DNA of 56,651 nt from Nocardioides sp. (GCF_029937575.1 NZ_JAPYPS010000004.1:80634-137284); one strand, 5' to 3'; numbered from the stretch's first letter, positions 9,493 to 19,082 are shown. The notes: generated from the sequence alone by a model not told the origin. Made by a program: numbers and translations.

Positions 9493-10455
9493 ATGACCGA
9501 GACCCGCAACGTGATCATCATCGGCTCCGGCCCCTCCGGCTACACCGCGGCCGTCTACGCCGCCCGCGCCAGCCTGGCCCCGCTCGTCTTCGAGGGCTCG
9601 GTCACCGCCGGCGGTGCGTTGATGAACACCACCGAGGTGGAGAACTTCCCCGGTTTCCGAGACGGGATCATGGGTCCCGCGCTGATGGACGAGATGCGCG
9701 CCCAGGCTGAGCGCTTCGGCGCCGAGCTCGTTGCCGACGACGTCGTCGAGGTCGACCTCACCGGCGACGTCAAGGTCGTCAAGACCGCGACCGAGACCCA
9801 CACCGCTCGCGCAGTGATCCTGGCGACCGGTTCGGGGTACCGCAAGCTCGAGCTGCCCAACGAGGACGCCCTGTCCGGGCGCGGTGTCTCCTGGTGCGCC
9901 ACGTGTGACGGGTTCTTCTTCCGCGAGCAGCACATCGCCGTCGTCGGTGGTGGTGACTCGGCCGTGGAGGAGGCGACCTTCCTGTCCCGCTTCGGCTCGA
10001 AGGTCTCCCTGATCGTGCGTCGGGACGAGCTGCGAGCCTCCAAGATCATGCAGGAGCGCGCCGTGGCCGATCCCAAGATCGACATCCTCTGGAACTCCGC
10101 CGTGGAGGCGATCAACGGCACCGACAGCCTCGAGTCCCTGACCCTGAAGGACACCGTCACCGGCGAGACGCGCGAGCTGGACGCCACCGGGCTGTTCATC
10201 GCGATCGGGCACGACCCCCGCTCGGAGCTGCTCACCGGCCAGGTGGACCTCGACGACAACGGGTACGTCGTGGTCCAGCAGCCCGCGACCGCGACCAACC
10301 TGCCCGGCGTCTTCGCCGCCGGCGACCTGGTCGACCACCACTACCGCCAGGCCATCACCGCTGCCGGCACCGGCTGTGCGGCGGCGCTCGACGCCGAGCG
10401 CTACATCGCCGACCTCGACCACCAGGCCTCCGCCACGGCGGTCGCGGCGGTCTGA
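9493..10455 (+). CDS. trxB: thioredoxin-disulfide reductase
   Basis: NADPH- and FAD-dependent reductase of thioredoxin; cytoplasmic. 320 aa. The FAD-binding GSGPSG lies at residues 11-16, the redox-active pair is CATC at 135-138, a second Rossmann motif ([11 protein letters not shown]) binds NADPH, and the C-terminal GVFAAGDL motif is present. AGGAG lies 11 bases before ATG 9493 and overlaps an earlier GTG at 9481, which is why I prefer the ATG. Followed after 103 bp by trxA. Confidence 0.96.
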   Translation: MTETRNVIIIGSGPSGYTAAVYAARASLAPLVFEGSVTAGGALMNTTEVENFPGFRDGIMGPALMDEMRAQAERFGAELVADDVVEVDLTGDVKVVKTATETHTARAVILATGSGYRKLELPNEDALSGRGVSWCATCDGFFFREQHIAVVGGGDSAVEEATFLSRFGSKVSLIVRRDELRASKIMQERAVADPKIDILWNSAVEAINGTDSLESLTLKDTVTGETRELDATGLFIAIGHDPRSELLTGQVDLDDNGYVVVQQPATATNLPGVFAAGDLVDHHYRQAITAAGTGCAAALDAERYIADLDHQASATAVAAV

Positions 10456-10558
10456 GACCCTCCGTGCGGCGCGACGCCGCGCAGGGAACAAGCCCCGCCA
10501 CCGGGGTGTTGAGACAGCTACCAGGCCACCACGACCCGTCCAGGAAGGACACACCACC

Positions 10559-10882
10559 ATGGGCAACATCTCAGCCGTGACCGATGCAGAGTTCGACACC
10601 GAGGTCCTGAAGTCCGACCTCCCCGTCCTGGTCGACTTCTGGGCGGAGTGGTGCGGCCCGTGCCGCCAGGTCGCTCCGATCCTCGACGAGCTCGCCGGGG
10701 CGCACGGCGAGAAGGTCAAGTTCCTCAAGATGAACGTCGACGAGAACCCCGTGACCCCGTCGTCCTACCGGGTCACCGGTATCCCGACGATCAACGTCTA
10801 CCAGGGTGGCGAGGTCGTGCGCACGATCGTCGGTGCCCGGCCCAAGGCGGCGCTCCTCAAGGAGCTCGACGAGTTCATCTGA
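10559..10882 (+). CDS. trxA: thioredoxin
   Basis: 107-aa thioredoxin with the classical active site WCGPC (C32 and C35) and the conserved cis-proline region [11 protein letters not shown]. It reduces cytoplasmic protein disulfides and is recycled by the TrxB encoded just upstream. AGGAAGGA about 10 bases before the ATG fixes the start. The pair sits in the SigM neighbourhood, consistent with envelope or oxidative stress control. Confidence 0.97.
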   Translation: MGNISAVTDAEFDTEVLKSDLPVLVDFWAEWCGPCRQVAPILDELAGAHGEKVKFLKMNVDENPVTPSSYRVTGIPTINVYQGGEVVRTIVGARPKAALLKELDEFI

Positions 10883-11017
10883 TCGGGGACGCGCCAGCGG
10901 ACCCGATCGTCGGTGGTTGAGCAGCGAGGTCGGGTGAGGAACGAACCCGACACCGAGCGTGACGAAACCCGGTGAGTCAACCGACAACCACAAGCACAAC
11001 CACAGGCACCAACACGA

Positions 11018-11044
11018 GGGCCCCGCGAGACCGCGGGGCCCTTC
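11018..11044 (+). terminator. hairpin terminator after trxA
   Basis: A perfect 10-bp GC stem (11018-11027 with 11032-11041) with loop AGAC is followed by TTC. It lies between trxA and the aminotransferase gene and probably ends the trxB-trxA transcript. Confidence 0.75.
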
Positions 11045-11065
11045 GTCGTACCCGGACCTGACAAG

Positions 11066-12289
11066 ATGGCGAGCGTGCGCCAGATCCGACAGAGCAGAAA
11101 GCTCCTCGACGTCCGCTACGACGTCCGCGGCCCCATCCTCGTGGAGGCCCAACGACTCGAGGCCGAGGGCCACCGGATCCTCAAGCTCAACATCGGCAAC
11201 CCGGCGCCCTTCGGCTTCGAGGCCCCCGAGGCGATCCTCAGCGACGTCACCCACCACCTCGCAGAGTCGCAGGGCTACAGCGACTCGCGAGGGATCTACC
11301 CCGCGCGCACCGCGGTCGCGCAGTACTACCAGGGCCGCGGGCTGCGGGACGTGTCGGTCGAGGACGTCTTCATCGGCAACGGCGTCTCCGAGCTGATCTC
11401 CATGGTGCTGCAGGCGTTCCTCGACGACGGCAACGAGATCCTGGTCCCCGCCCCGGACTACCCGCTCTGGACCGGCGCCGTCACCCTGTCGGGCGGCACG
11501 CCGGTGCACTACCTGTGCGACGAGGCCAACGACTGGAACCCCGACCTGGTCGACATCGAGTCGAAGATCACCGAGCACACCCAGGGCATCGTGATCATCA
11601 ACCCCAACAACCCGACGGGGGCGGTCTACAGCAAGGAGATCGTGGCCGGCCTGGTCGACATCGCCCGTCGCCACGAGCTGGTGGTCTTCGCCGACGAGAT
11701 CTACGAGAAGATCCTCTTCGACGACGCCGTGCACCACCATGCTGCGGCTGCCGCCGGCAGCGACGTGCTGTGCCTGACGTTCAGCGGCCTCTCCAAGGCC
11801 TACCGCGTCTGCGGCTACCGCTCGGGCTGGGTGATGATCTCGGGTCCCAAGGAGATCGCGACCGACTTCCTCGAGGGTCTCACTCTGGTGGCCAACATGC
11901 GGATGTGCCCCAACGTCCCGGCCCAGCACGCCATCCAGACGGCGTTGGGGGGCTACCAGTCGGTCGAGGAGCTGATCGCTCCGGGCGGCCGGTTCTACGA
12001 GCAGTCGATGCTCGCCCATCGGCTGCTGAACGAGATCCCGGGCGTCTCCTCGGTCAAGCCGAAGGGCGCTCTCTACTGCTTCCCGCGGCTGGACCCCGAG
12101 GTCTACCCCGTGGAGGACGACGAGGCGCTGGTCATCGACCTGCTGCGGGCGAAGAAGATCCTGGTCACGCACGGCACCGGGTTCAACTGGCCCGACCCCG
12201 ACCACTTCCGGCTGGTCACCCTGCCCGACGTCACGGTGCTCGAGGAGGCGATCGGGAGGATCGCCGACTTCCTGGCCACGCAACGCTGA
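11066..12289 (+). CDS. PLP-dependent aminotransferase (AlaA-like)
   Basis: 407-aa fold-type I aminotransferase, closest in style to the AlaA/AspC alanine-pyruvate transaminases. The PLP-binding lysine is in FSGLSKAYRVCGYRSGW (K244). Other family marks are NPNNPTGAVY (substrate binding), FADEIYEKILFD (Asp for the PLP ring nitrogen) and a C-terminal HFRLVTLP arginine. ATG 11066 is used; a GTG nine bases downstream (MRQIRQ) is an alternative. Substrate cannot be fixed from sequence. A lipid acyltransferase gene follows 44 bp later. Confidence 0.9.
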   Translation: MASVRQIRQSRKLLDVRYDVRGPILVEAQRLEAEGHRILKLNIGNPAPFGFEAPEAILSDVTHHLAESQGYSDSRGIYPARTAVAQYYQGRGLRDVSVEDVFIGNGVSELISMVLQAFLDDGNEILVPAPDYPLWTGAVTLSGGTPVHYLCDEANDWNPDLVDIESKITEHTQGIVIINPNNPTGAVYSKEIVAGLVDIARRHELVVFADEIYEKILFDDAVHHHAAAAAGSDVLCLTFSGLSKAYRVCGYRSGWVMISGPKEIATDFLEGLTLVANMRMCPNVPAQHAIQTALGGYQSVEELIAPGGRFYEQSMLAHRLLNEIPGVSSVKPKGALYCFPRLDPEVYPVEDDEALVIDLLRAKKILVTHGTGFNWPDPDHFRLVTLPDVTVLEEAIGRIADFLATQR

Positions 12290-12333
12290 TCCGCCACCTG
12301 CTCGTCCGTCCCACCCAGCTTCAGGAGTCAGCC

Positions 12334-13101
12334 ATGCGTGACATCACCTACCCGCCGATCATCGTGGCCGCCAAGACCGCCTTCCGGCTCCTGGGGCAGG
12401 ACTTCCAGATGAGCGGCACCGAGCACGTGCCTCGCGACGGCGGGGTGCTGCTGGCCGTCAACCACATCGGGTACGTCGACTTCATCTACGGGGGGCTGGC
12501 TGCCAACCCGTCCGGGCGACTCGTCCGGTTCATGGCCAAGCGGGAGCTCTTCGACCACAAGATCACCGGTCCGCTGATGCGGTCCCTGCACCACATCGAG
12601 GTCGACCGGGGGGCGGGCACCGCATCGATGCGCCAGGCGCTGACCTACCTCAAGCGGGGCGAGGCTGTCGGGATCTTCCCGGAGGCCACGATCTCGCGCT
12701 CCTTCGAGCTCAAGGAGTTCAAGTCGGGGGCGGTGCGGATCGCGGCCGAGGCGGGCGTCCCACTCGTCCCGGTGATCCTCTGGGGCACCCAGCGGATGAT
12801 GACCAAGGGTCACGACCGCGACTTCTCGCGTGGCAAGACGATCGCGATCAACGTGGGTGAGCCGCTGTACCCCACCGGCGCCGACCCGGACGCCGAGACC
12901 ACCGAGCTGCGCACGGTGATGCAGGGACTGCTCGACGAGACCATCCGCTCCTATCCGGCCGACGAGCAACCTCCCGGCTCGTGGTGGCTCCCGGCCTCGT
13001 ACGGCGGCAGCGCGCCCACGCTGGAGGAGGCCGAGCTGCTCGACGCCGCCGAGAAGCGGGAGCGGGCGGCCAAGCGCGCGGCCAAGCGCAACGCCGAGTA
13101 G
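12334..13101 (+). CDS. 1-acyl-glycerol-3-phosphate acyltransferase family
   Basis: 255-aa PlsC/LPLAT family protein, probably transferring an acyl chain to a lysophospholipid at the inner face of the membrane. The catalytic NHxxxxD motif is NHIGYVD (N43, H44, D49) and the glycerophosphate-binding motif appears as GIFPEATIS. The C-terminal ~40 residues are charged and Ala/Lys/Arg-rich. AGGAG lies nine bases before the ATG. Convergent with parB, separated by an unusually AT-rich 60-bp gap. Confidence 0.88.
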   Translation: MRDITYPPIIVAAKTAFRLLGQDFQMSGTEHVPRDGGVLLAVNHIGYVDFIYGGLAANPSGRLVRFMAKRELFDHKITGPLMRSLHHIEVDRGAGTASMRQALTYLKRGEAVGIFPEATISRSFELKEFKSGAVRIAAEAGVPLVPVILWGTQRMMTKGHDRDFSRGKTIAINVGEPLYPTGADPDAETTELRTVMQGLLDETIRSYPADEQPPGSWWLPASYGGSAPTLEEAELLDAAEKRERAAKRAAKRNAE

Positions 13102-13110
13102 CCGGCACCA

Positions 13111-13150
13111 GGATTTAGATCTTTATCGCTTTGTCGACATAGCGCTTTGT
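13111..13150. other. AT-rich intergenic patch with a direct repeat
   Basis: A short A/T-rich stretch between convergent genes in otherwise about 70% GC sequence. CGCTTTGT occurs twice (13127-13134 and 13143-13150), 8 bp apart. No hairpin with a T-tract is seen; the role is unknown. Confidence 0.35.
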
Positions 13151-13161
13151 AGCTGGCGACG

Positions 13162-14157
13162 TCAGGACTCGTCCCGGTCGATCAGGTCGACGATCCGGCG
13201 CAGGTCTTCCAGCGTCGCGAACTCGACGGTGATCTTGCCCTTGCGCTGCCCCAGGTCGACCTTCACCCGGGTCTCCAGCCGGTCCGACAACCGGTCAGCC
13301 AGGTCTGCCAGTCCCGGCGCGGTCGGGCGGCGCCGCTGGGTGCGGGTCTCGGGGCGACCGGTGTCCCCGACCGCGACGATCTCCTCCAGGGCGCGAACGC
13401 TGATCCCCTCCGCGACCACCCGGGCGGCGAGCCGATCCTGGATCTCCGCATCCGTGACGCTCAGCAGGGAGCGCGCGTGACCGGCTGAGAGCACCCCGGC
13501 CGCGACCCGACGCTGGACGGCGGGACTGAGCTTCAGCAGGCGCAGGGTGTTGCTGATCTGCGGCCGGGATCGCCCGATCCGACCGGCCAGCTCCTCGTGG
13601 GTGCAGGCGAAGTCCTCGAGCAGCTGGGCGTAGGCCGACGCCTCCTCGAGCGGGTTCAGCTGGCTGCGGTGCAGGTTCTCCAGGAGAGCGTCACGGAGCA
13701 TGTCGACGTCGTCGGTCTCCCGCACGATCGCCGGGATCGTGGTCAGGCCGGCCTGCTGGGTCGCGCGCCAGCGCCGCTCCCCCATGATCAGCTCGTAGCG
13801 GTCCGGGCCGCTGGGGCGCACCACGATCGGCTGCAGCAGGCCGACCTCGCTGATGGAGTGCACCAGCTCGGCCATGGCGTCCTCGTCGAAGACCTCACGC
13901 GGCTGTACTGCGTTGGGCGTGATGGCGGTGACCGGGAGCTCGGCGAAGTGAGCGCCGGCGACCGGGGCCAGCCGTGCCTGGTCCGGGCCCGGTGCACTCG
14001 TCGTGCGCGTCGTGCCGTCACCTGGGCCCTCGGGAGCCGCGATCGGCGTGGAGGCGGAGATGCTCTCCTCCGCCGGAGGTCCTGCCGGTGGTGCCGTGGG
14101 GATCAGCGAGCCCAGTCCCCGTCCCAGTCCACGGCGCGGTGGCGTCGCGGCGCTCAT
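13162..14157 (-). CDS. parB: chromosome partitioning protein ParB
   Basis: 331-aa CTP-dependent clamp that loads at parS sites and works with ParA in origin segregation. The N-terminus has the typical [13 protein letters not shown] motif. The CTP-binding domain shows [18 protein letters not shown] and [12 protein letters not shown]. The helix-turn-helix lies in [20 protein letters not shown]. The C-terminal dimerisation domain ends in [16 protein letters not shown] chose the ATG at 14157 because it overlaps the parA stop (ATGA); codons upstream are only the parA antiphase. Three parS-type sites lie 1-2 kb upstream. Confidence 0.95.
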   Translation of the reverse strand: MSAATPPRRGLGRGLGSLIPTAPPAGPPAEESISASTPIAAPEGPGDGTTRTTSAPGPDQARLAPVAGAHFAELPVTAITPNAVQPREVFDEDAMAELVHSISEVGLLQPIVVRPSGPDRYELIMGERRWRATQQAGLTTIPAIVRETDDVDMLRDALLENLHRSQLNPLEEASAYAQLLEDFACTHEELAGRIGRSRPQISNTLRLLKLSPAVQRRVAAGVLSAGHARSLLSVTDAEIQDRLAARVVAEGISVRALEEIVAVGDTGRPETRTQRRRPTAPGLADLADRLSDRLETRVKVDLGQRKGKITVEFATLEDLRRIVDLIDRDES

Positions 14158-15254
14158 GAGCGGACCCCCCGCACAGCGATCTCCCGAGCCGCCTCGAAGT
14201 AGCTCAGCGCTCCCGGTGATCCGGGGTCGTAGGTCATCACGGTCTGTCCGTACGACGGAGCCTCGGAGACGCGCACGGAGCGCGGGATGGCGGTGCGCAG
14301 GACCTGGTCGCCGAAGTGCTCGCGCACCTCCTCGGCCACGCCCGCTGCGAGCCGGGTCCGCGCGTCGTACATGGTGACCAGGATGGTGGAGACCGCGAGC
14401 CGAGGGTTGAGGTGGGCTCGCACCATGTCGACGGTCTCGAGCAGCTGACCAAGTCCCTCCAGCGCGTAGTACTCGGCCTGGATCGGGATCATCATCTCGT
14501 CGCCGGCGACGAGCGCGTTGAGGGTCAGCAGGCCCAACGACGGTGGACAGTCGATGAAGACGTAGTCGAAACGCTCCTCCCCCGCCTCGGCCGCGCTCCC
14601 GACCCACGGGTGCGCGTGAATTGCCTTGCGGAGTCGACCTTCGCGGGCCACGACGCTGACGAGCTCGATCTCGGCACCGGCCAGGTCGATCGTCGCGGGG
14701 ATGACGTAGAGGCCGTCCAGGTCCGGGCACGGCTGGGCGATGTCGACCAGCGGCTGCCCGTCCACGAGAGCGTCGTAGGTCGAAGGCACCCCGCGCCGGT
14801 GCTCAACGCTCAGCGCCGTGGACGCGTTGCCCTGGGGGTCCAGGTCCAAGACCAGCACGCGCTGCCCCAGCTGAGCCAACGCCGCGGCGACGTTGACGGT
14901 CGACGTCGTCTTGCCGACCCCGCCCTTCTGGTTGGCGACAACCATGATCCGCGTCGACTCCGGGCGTTGGAACGCCGCTTCTCGCCGCCCCGTCTCCTGG
15001 CGCGCCAGGATGCTGTGCTGGGCGGCGCGGGCAAGGGGTGTCGACTCCACGTCGTACCCGTCGTCGTAGGAGGCGAGATCGCCTGCGGTGCGGATGGGCA
15101 CGTCTGACTCCGTTTCACGTGGAACATCACCGTCGGCCGTCGCGTGGGTTTCACGTGAAACGGCCGCCGGCGCCTGCTGGGGAAAACCAGGCTGGATCTG
15201 TGGATAACTACGCTCGGTGAGCGTAGAGCTGCCGGTGGAGAACTCATCGGCCAT
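14154..15254 (-). CDS. parA: chromosome partitioning ATPase ParA
   Basis: 366-aa deviant Walker-A ATPase. The motif KGGVGKTTS starts at residue 110, and Walker B is in the [17 protein letters not shown] segment. The first ~100 residues are a polar extension, as in other actinobacterial ParA proteins; here the DNA encoding VSRET (32-36) and VPRET (44-48) is itself two parS-like sites. The ATG at 15254 overlaps the end of rsmG by 11 bp, so rsmG, parA and parB are probably one transcript. Confidence 0.94.
   Translation of the reverse strand: MADEFSTGSSTLTERSYPQIQPGFPQQAPAAVSRETHATADGDVPRETESDVPIRTAGDLASYDDGYDVESTPLARAAQHSILARQETGRREAAFQRPESTRIMVVANQKGGVGKTTSTVNVAAALAQLGQRVLVLDLDPQGNASTALSVEHRRGVPSTYDALVDGQPLVDIAQPCPDLDGLYVIPATIDLAGAEIELVSVVAREGRLRKAIHAHPWVGSAAEAGEERFDYVFIDCPPSLGLLTLNALVAGDEMMIPIQAEYYALEGLGQLLETVDMVRAHLNPRLAVSTILVTMYDARTRLAAGVAEEVREHFGDQVLRTAIPRSVRVSEAPSYGQTVMTYDPGSPGALSYFEAAREIAVRGVRS
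15112..15125. promoter_or_regulatory. parS-like site 1 (one mismatch)
   Basis: GTTTCACGTGGAAC differs from the 14-bp parS core GTTTCACGTGAAAC at one position. It lies inside parA, in the N-terminal extension. Probable ParB loading site. Confidence 0.85.
15148..15161. promoter_or_regulatory. parS site 2 (perfect)
   Basis: GTTTCACGTGAAAC is a perfect palindromic parS core, 22 bp from site 1 and also within parA codons. ParB should nucleate here. Confidence 0.93.
15199..15207 (-). promoter_or_regulatory. isolated consensus DnaA box in parA
   Basis: TGTGGATAA reads TTATCCACA on the minus strand, the full DnaA-box consensus. It lies in the parA N-terminal codons, 37 bp from parS site 2 and about 4 kb from dnaA. 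Confidence 0.6.
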
Positions 15255-15993
15255 GTGGTCGCCTCGGCTTCCGTCGGGGGCCCTTCGATCCCGTGCCGGA
15301 GCCGGACGAACGACTGGCGGGCAACGATACCGACGATGGCTCCGCCCACGCGATCCGTACGGCCCACGTGGTCTCCGAAACCCGACCCACCCCGAGCTCC
15401 GCGACGCGTGGCGCCGTGGCGCCCAGGCGAAGCAGCTCCGGTGTGGCCTCCTCCACCTCGTCCAGGACGGCGCTGCCCTTGAGCGCCACCATCTCGCCGT
15501 GGCCCGACACCAGCGGCAGGCACCACCCCGCCAGCTTCGGCAGGGCTGCCACCGCCCGTGACGTGACGACATCGAACTGCTCGACGCCGTGGAGGGCGTC
15601 CGCACGCCCGCGGACCACGCGGACGTTCGTCACCCCGAGGCGAGAGACCACCTCGTCAAGGAAAGTCGTACGGCGTAGCAACGGCTCCACGAGGGTGACG
15701 TGGACGTCGGGACGCGCGATGGCCAGCACCAACCCGGGAAGCCCCGCACCGGAGCCGATGTCGGCAACTGTTGCTCCCCGGGGGACCGCCTCCTCGAGAA
15801 CCGCGCTGTTGAGGAGGTGCCGCTCCCACAGACGTGGCGCCTCGCGGGGTCCGATGAGACCCCGCACGACCCCGTCGGTCGCCAGCGCGCGGGCGTACTC
15901 CTCGGCTTGTCCCAGACGATCAGCAAACACCCCCCGGGCCGCATCCGGCACGGGGGGTGTCGCTGTTTCACGTGAAACCGAGGGATCCGACAT
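15244..15993 (-). CDS. rsmG: 16S rRNA (guanine527-N7)-methyltransferase RsmG
   Basis: 249-aa SAM-dependent methyltransferase that modifies G527 of 16S rRNA. The SAM-binding motif is VADIGSGAGLPGLVLAI, followed by VTLVEPLLRRTTFL. The conserved arginine and Ala-rich core (VVTSRAVAALPKLAGWCLP) and a catalytic-loop lysine (MVALKGS) are present. Start ATG 15993 is preceded directly by an in-frame GTG. The first codons contain parS site 3 (encoding VSRET). Loss of this enzyme gives low-level streptomycin resistance in other bacteria. Confidence 0.95.
   Translation of the reverse strand: MSDPSVSRETATPPVPDAARGVFADRLGQAEEYARALATDGVVRGLIGPREAPRLWERHLLNSAVLEEAVPRGATVADIGSGAGLPGLVLAIARPDVHVTLVEPLLRRTTFLDEVVSRLGVTNVRVVRGRADALHGVEQFDVVTSRAVAALPKLAGWCLPLVSGHGEMVALKGSAVLDEVEEATPELLRLGATAPRVAELGVGRVSETTWAVRIAWAEPSSVSLPASRSSGSGTGSKGPRRKPRRPHGR
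15965..15978. promoter_or_regulatory. parS site 3 (perfect)
   Basis: GTTTCACGTGAAAC is a perfect parS core in the first codons of rsmG, about 0.8 kb from the parA pair. Together the three sites form the origin-proximal parS cluster. Confidence 0.93.
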
Positions 15994-16009
15994 CACGCCA
16001 CCTGGTCCA

Positions 16010-16567
16010 TCAACGGGGCAGGACCACCACGAAGCGGCGTGGCTCCACGCCCTCGCTCTCCGACGTCAGTCCCTGCTCGGCGACGGCGTCGTGCACGACC
16101 TTGCGCTCGAACGGCGACATCGGGTCCAACGACACCGGAGCACCCTCCTCGCGGACCTTCGCCACCGTCTGCTCCGCGAGCTCGACGAGCTCGGTGCGCT
16201 TCTGTGCCCGATACCCCGCTACGTCCAGCATCAGCCGGGTGCGCTCGCCGGTCTCCCGGTACACCGCGAGCCGCGTCAGCTCCTGGAGTGCCTCGAGGAC
16301 CTCACCGTCGCGACCCACCAACATCTGCAGGTCGCCCCCGACGATGGAGACCGCAGCTCGGTCGCCCTCGACGTCGATGTCCAGGTCTCCGTCGAGATCC
16401 GCGATGTCGAGAAGCTCCTCGAGGTAGTCGGCTGCGAGGTCACCCTCGGCCTCCAGCTCCTCGACCCTGCTGCCCCCTGCTCCCCCGGACGGCGCAGCCT
16501 CGGCTGCCCCCTCCACGTCGTCCTGCTCCAAGGTGACCTCGGACTGAACCTCTGCGTCGGCGCTCAT
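16010..16567 (-). CDS. khpB: KH/R3H RNA-binding protein KhpB (Jag)
   Basis: 185-aa protein of the Jag/SpoIIIJ-associated family. An acidic N-terminus of about 40 residues is followed by a type II KH domain (VGGDLQMLVGRDGEVLEAL at about 80-98) and a C-terminal R3H domain (SPFERKVVHDAVAEQ then RRFVVVLPR). These proteins bind RNA and affect cell elongation and division. Directly downstream of yidC with a four-base overlap (ATGA), as in most bacteria. Confidence 0.93.
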   Translation of the reverse strand: MSADAEVQSEVTLEQDDVEGAAEAAPSGGAGGSRVEELEAEGDLAADYLEELLDIADLDGDLDIDVEGDRAAVSIVGGDLQMLVGRDGEVLEALQELTRLAVYRETGERTRLMLDVAGYRAQKRTELVELAEQTVAKVREEGAPVSLDPMSPFERKVVHDAVAEQGLTSESEGVEPRRFVVVLPR

Positions 16568-17574
16568 CGCCCGCCTCTCTGCTTCTTCTTGCTCTGGTTC
16601 TGGCCGCCGGCAGCACCTGCCTGGCGTTGGGACTTCGACTGCCGCTTCGGCTGCTCGCGCACGGCCGGACGACGGTCCGTCTCCGGCTCGGGCTCGGGCT
16701 CCATCTCACCGGAGGCGATGCCCTCCTCGCGCGCCTTCGCCTTGTCGCGCTCCTGCTTGGCGGTGAACGCGGGCGTACCGGGTGCGGGGTTGTTGCGGAT
16801 CACGTAGAACTGCTGGCTCATCGTCCACAGGTTCGAGGTCGTCCAGTACAGCAGGACGCCGATCGGGAACGCGATGCCACCGAGGCCGAAGACCAACGGC
16901 AGGACGTACAAGAGCATCTTCTGCTGCTGAGCGTAGGGCCCCGACATCGCGTCGGCCGGCATGTTCTTGCTCATCAGCTGACGCTGGGTGAAGAAAGTCG
17001 TGGCGGTCATCGCGATGACGAGCACCAGAGCCACCATCATCACGCCACCGTCCGGGGTGTCCCCCCAGGTACGCGCGCCCCAGAAGGACTCGTAGATCGG
17101 GACGGTGCCGCCGATCTTCGCCTCACCGAACTTCGTGGCCAGGTCGACCGTCAGGAACCCGTGCGGCGTCTGGTTCTTGGCCGCCTGGTCCAGCAACCGG
17201 AACAACGCGAAGAAGATCGGCATCTGCAGCAGCAGCGGCAGGCAGGACGCGAACGGGTTGGTCCCGGCGTCCTTGTAGAGCTTCATCGTCTCTTCGCCGA
17301 GCTTCTGGCGATCATGGCCGAACTTCTTCTGCAGCTCCTTGACCCTGGGCTGGATCAGCTGCATGTTGCGCTGGGACTTGATCTGCTTGACGAACAGCGG
17401 GATCAACGCAGTCCGGATCACCACGGTCAGCCCGACGATCGACAGCGCCCAGGCGGTGCCGCCCTCGGGGCTCAGGAACAGGCTGAAGAACTTGTGGAAC
17501 CCGATCAGGATCGCCGAGATGACGTAGTACAGCGGCGTCATGATGAAGCTGCCGATTGCTGAGAAGACTCCCAC
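16564..17574 (-). CDS. yidC: membrane protein insertase YidC (Oxa1 family)
   Basis: 336-aa insertase placing proteins into the plasma membrane with or without SecYEG. The 60KD_IMP core includes an N-terminal helix, the conserved cytoplasmic hairpin (KSQRNMQLIQPRVKELQ) and NPFASCLPLLLQMPIFFALF. The C-terminus is a Lys/Arg/Gln-rich tail suited to ribosome binding. I chose GTG 17574 because AAGGAG lies ten bases upstream and it follows the yidD stop; a longer GTG at 17616 would overlap yidD with no visible ribosome-binding site. Confidence 0.93.
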   Translation of the reverse strand: MGVFSAIGSFIMTPLYYVISAILIGFHKFFSLFLSPEGGTAWALSIVGLTVVIRTALIPLFVKQIKSQRNMQLIQPRVKELQKKFGHDRQKLGEETMKLYKDAGTNPFASCLPLLLQMPIFFALFRLLDQAAKNQTPHGFLTVDLATKFGEAKIGGTVPIYESFWGARTWGDTPDGGVMMVALVLVIAMTATTFFTQRQLMSKNMPADAMSGPYAQQQKMLLYVLPLVFGLGGIAFPIGVLLYWTTSNLWTMSQQFYVIRNNPAPGTPAFTAKQERDKAKAREEGIASGEMEPEPEPETDRRPAVREQPKRQSKSQRQAGAAGGQNQSKKKQRGGR

Positions 17575-17579
17575 GCGGA

Positions 17580-17882
17580 TCAAGCTCCTTGATGATGGAT
17601 CGAAGACGACTCGCACACGTCAGGCGAGCACTCGGACGACTCGGGGGACTCGGGCTCGACGGCCCCCTTCTTGGGCGGGACCTTGTCGACGCCCCCCGGC
17701 GCCCATGGGTGACAGCGTGCCAGGCGCCGCCCAGCCAACCAGCTGCCCCTGATGCTCCCATGCACCTGAACCGCCTCGAGGGCATAGGCCGAACAGGACG
17801 GGTAGTAGCGACAGACCTCGCCGTACAACGGGCTGATCAGCAGCCGGTAGACGCGCAGGAGCCCGATCAGCAAGTACTTCAC
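17580..17882 (-). CDS. yidD: membrane protein insertion efficiency factor YidD
   Basis: 100 aa. The YidD core occupies residues 1-70: hydrophobic start ([17 protein letters not shown]), then [15 protein letters not shown] and [16 protein letters not shown]. The C-terminal ~30 residues are acidic and Ser/Glu-rich. It helps YidC-dependent insertion at the inner membrane. GTG start overlapping the rnpA stop by four bases (GTGA). Confidence 0.93.
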   Translation of the reverse strand: MKYLLIGLLRVYRLLISPLYGEVCRYYPSCSAYALEAVQVHGSIRGSWLAGRRLARCHPWAPGGVDKVPPKKGAVEPESPESSECSPDVCESSSIHHQGA

Positions 17883-18250
17883 CGGCCCACCCTCCCGGCC
17901 CGAGCGTCCAGCGGTGCATCGAGAGCCCGGTCGAGAGCCCGGTCGAGGTCCGCGCCCAGAGCGGCGGCCTTCGCCGAGCCGGCTGCAGGCAGTGCTCGCA
18001 CGACGACGCGGGTGCCCGGCGGCAGGAGGCCCAGGCGTGCCCCGACCAGGTGGCGCAGCCGGCGCTTGACGCGGTTGCGCACCACCGAGTTGCCCACGGC
18101 CCGACTCACGACGAACCCGATCGAGGGAGCTCCCCCGATCGGGTCGATGTCGACGTGCACCACCAAGGTCCTGGACGCAGAGCGCCGTCCACGACGCGTG
18201 ACGTCACGAAACGAGGACGCGTCGTTGAGACGATTCGCTGCCGCGAGCAC
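17879..18250 (-). CDS. rnpA: ribonuclease P protein component
   Basis: 123-aa basic protein that assists the RNase P RNA in tRNA 5' maturation. The conserved RNR motif is in [17 protein letters not shown] (about residues 52-68), preceded by the family's [11 protein letters not shown] strand. The Ala/Asp/Arg-rich C-terminus contains a short repeat ([15 protein letters not shown]). GTG start at 18250. Lies between rpmH and yidD in the universal order. Confidence 0.94.
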   Translation of the reverse strand: MLAAANRLNDASSFRDVTRRGRRSASRTLVVHVDIDPIGGAPSIGFVVSRAVGNSVVRNRVKRRLRHLVGARLGLLPPGTRVVVRALPAAGSAKAAALGADLDRALDRALDAPLDARAGRVGR

Positions 18251-18314
18251 TCAGCGCCACTGCGGTTGCAGGCGCTGCGCCAACGGCGCCATCAGCACCT
18301 CGGAGACCCGAGGC

Positions 18315-18452
18315 TCAGACGGCCAGGCTCTTGCGACCCTTGCGCCGGCGGTCCGACAGGATCGCCCGGCCCGCGCGGGTGCGCATGCGGAGACGGAACC
18401 CGTGCACCTTGTGACGGCGACGGTTGTTGGGCTGGTAGGTGCGCTTGCTCAC
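18315..18452 (-). CDS. rpmH: 50S ribosomal protein L34
   Basis: 45-aa highly basic ribosomal protein starting [18 protein letters not shown] and ending [11 protein letters not shown], the actinobacterial L34 pattern. GTG start at 18452, with GAAGGAAG about eight bases upstream on the minus strand. First gene of the leftward rpmH-rnpA-yidD-yidC-khpB-rsmG-parA-parB run. Confidence 0.97.
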   Translation of the reverse strand: MSKRTYQPNNRRRHKVHGFRLRMRTRAGRAILSDRRRKGRKSLAV

Positions 18453-19082
18453 GACTGGAACTTCCTTCTCATGACGACGGGCACAGCACGGAGTGCTGAG
18501 TACGTGTTGTTGACGCTGAGCCACTGGGGACCATTGGCTCTGTTCACACCGGTCGAGTGCGTGCGAGCTGACCGTGACACCCACCCGAGCACGCTCGCGG
18601 GGCCTCACCGTTCGGCTGGCACCGCCCCCCCACGGTGGTGCTGGCCCGTGGACGTGCGGCACCGGTCGACGCCGGGTGACCCACAAACGGTACGCGCTGG
18701 CGAGAAGCACGGTCAAACTCGCCACTGGTCTCTCCCCCCGGCGCAACGGCGTGTCGCGAGGCGGCCACCGGCGCAAGGATTTAGCCTGCGTCCCCCTTGA
18801 CGCAGCAGCCTGTGGATGACGGGTTGCTCGGGCCGCTCCGCAGGAGTTACGTTCCCCAGATCGCCCCGGCCGGACCCGCACCGCACTCCCGCTCCTCCGC
18901 CTCCGGTCCGATGCGCCACAGAACCTGTCCGACAAGCCCCTGACCAGCACAGACGCTGAATCTCGGGTGCGCCGCACTGCCGGAGCAATTGACCTGGGCG
19001 AACGACCACCCCCGGACGTGCACAGGTTGTGGACAAACCTGTGGACCAACCACCGCCACCTCGACGAAACCGTGGACTCACC
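18453..19082. other. rpmH-dnaA intergenic region, part of oriC
   Basis: 630 bp without a supported gene between divergent rpmH and dnaA, so it holds both promoters. DnaA-box-like 9-mers (minus-strand reading) are TCATCCACA at 18811-18819, TTGTCCACA at 19028-19036 (perfect actinobacterial form) and TGGTCCACA at 19040-19048. The last two lie just before the dnaA start and could serve autoregulation. No obvious AT-rich melting region is seen here. Confidence 0.75.
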
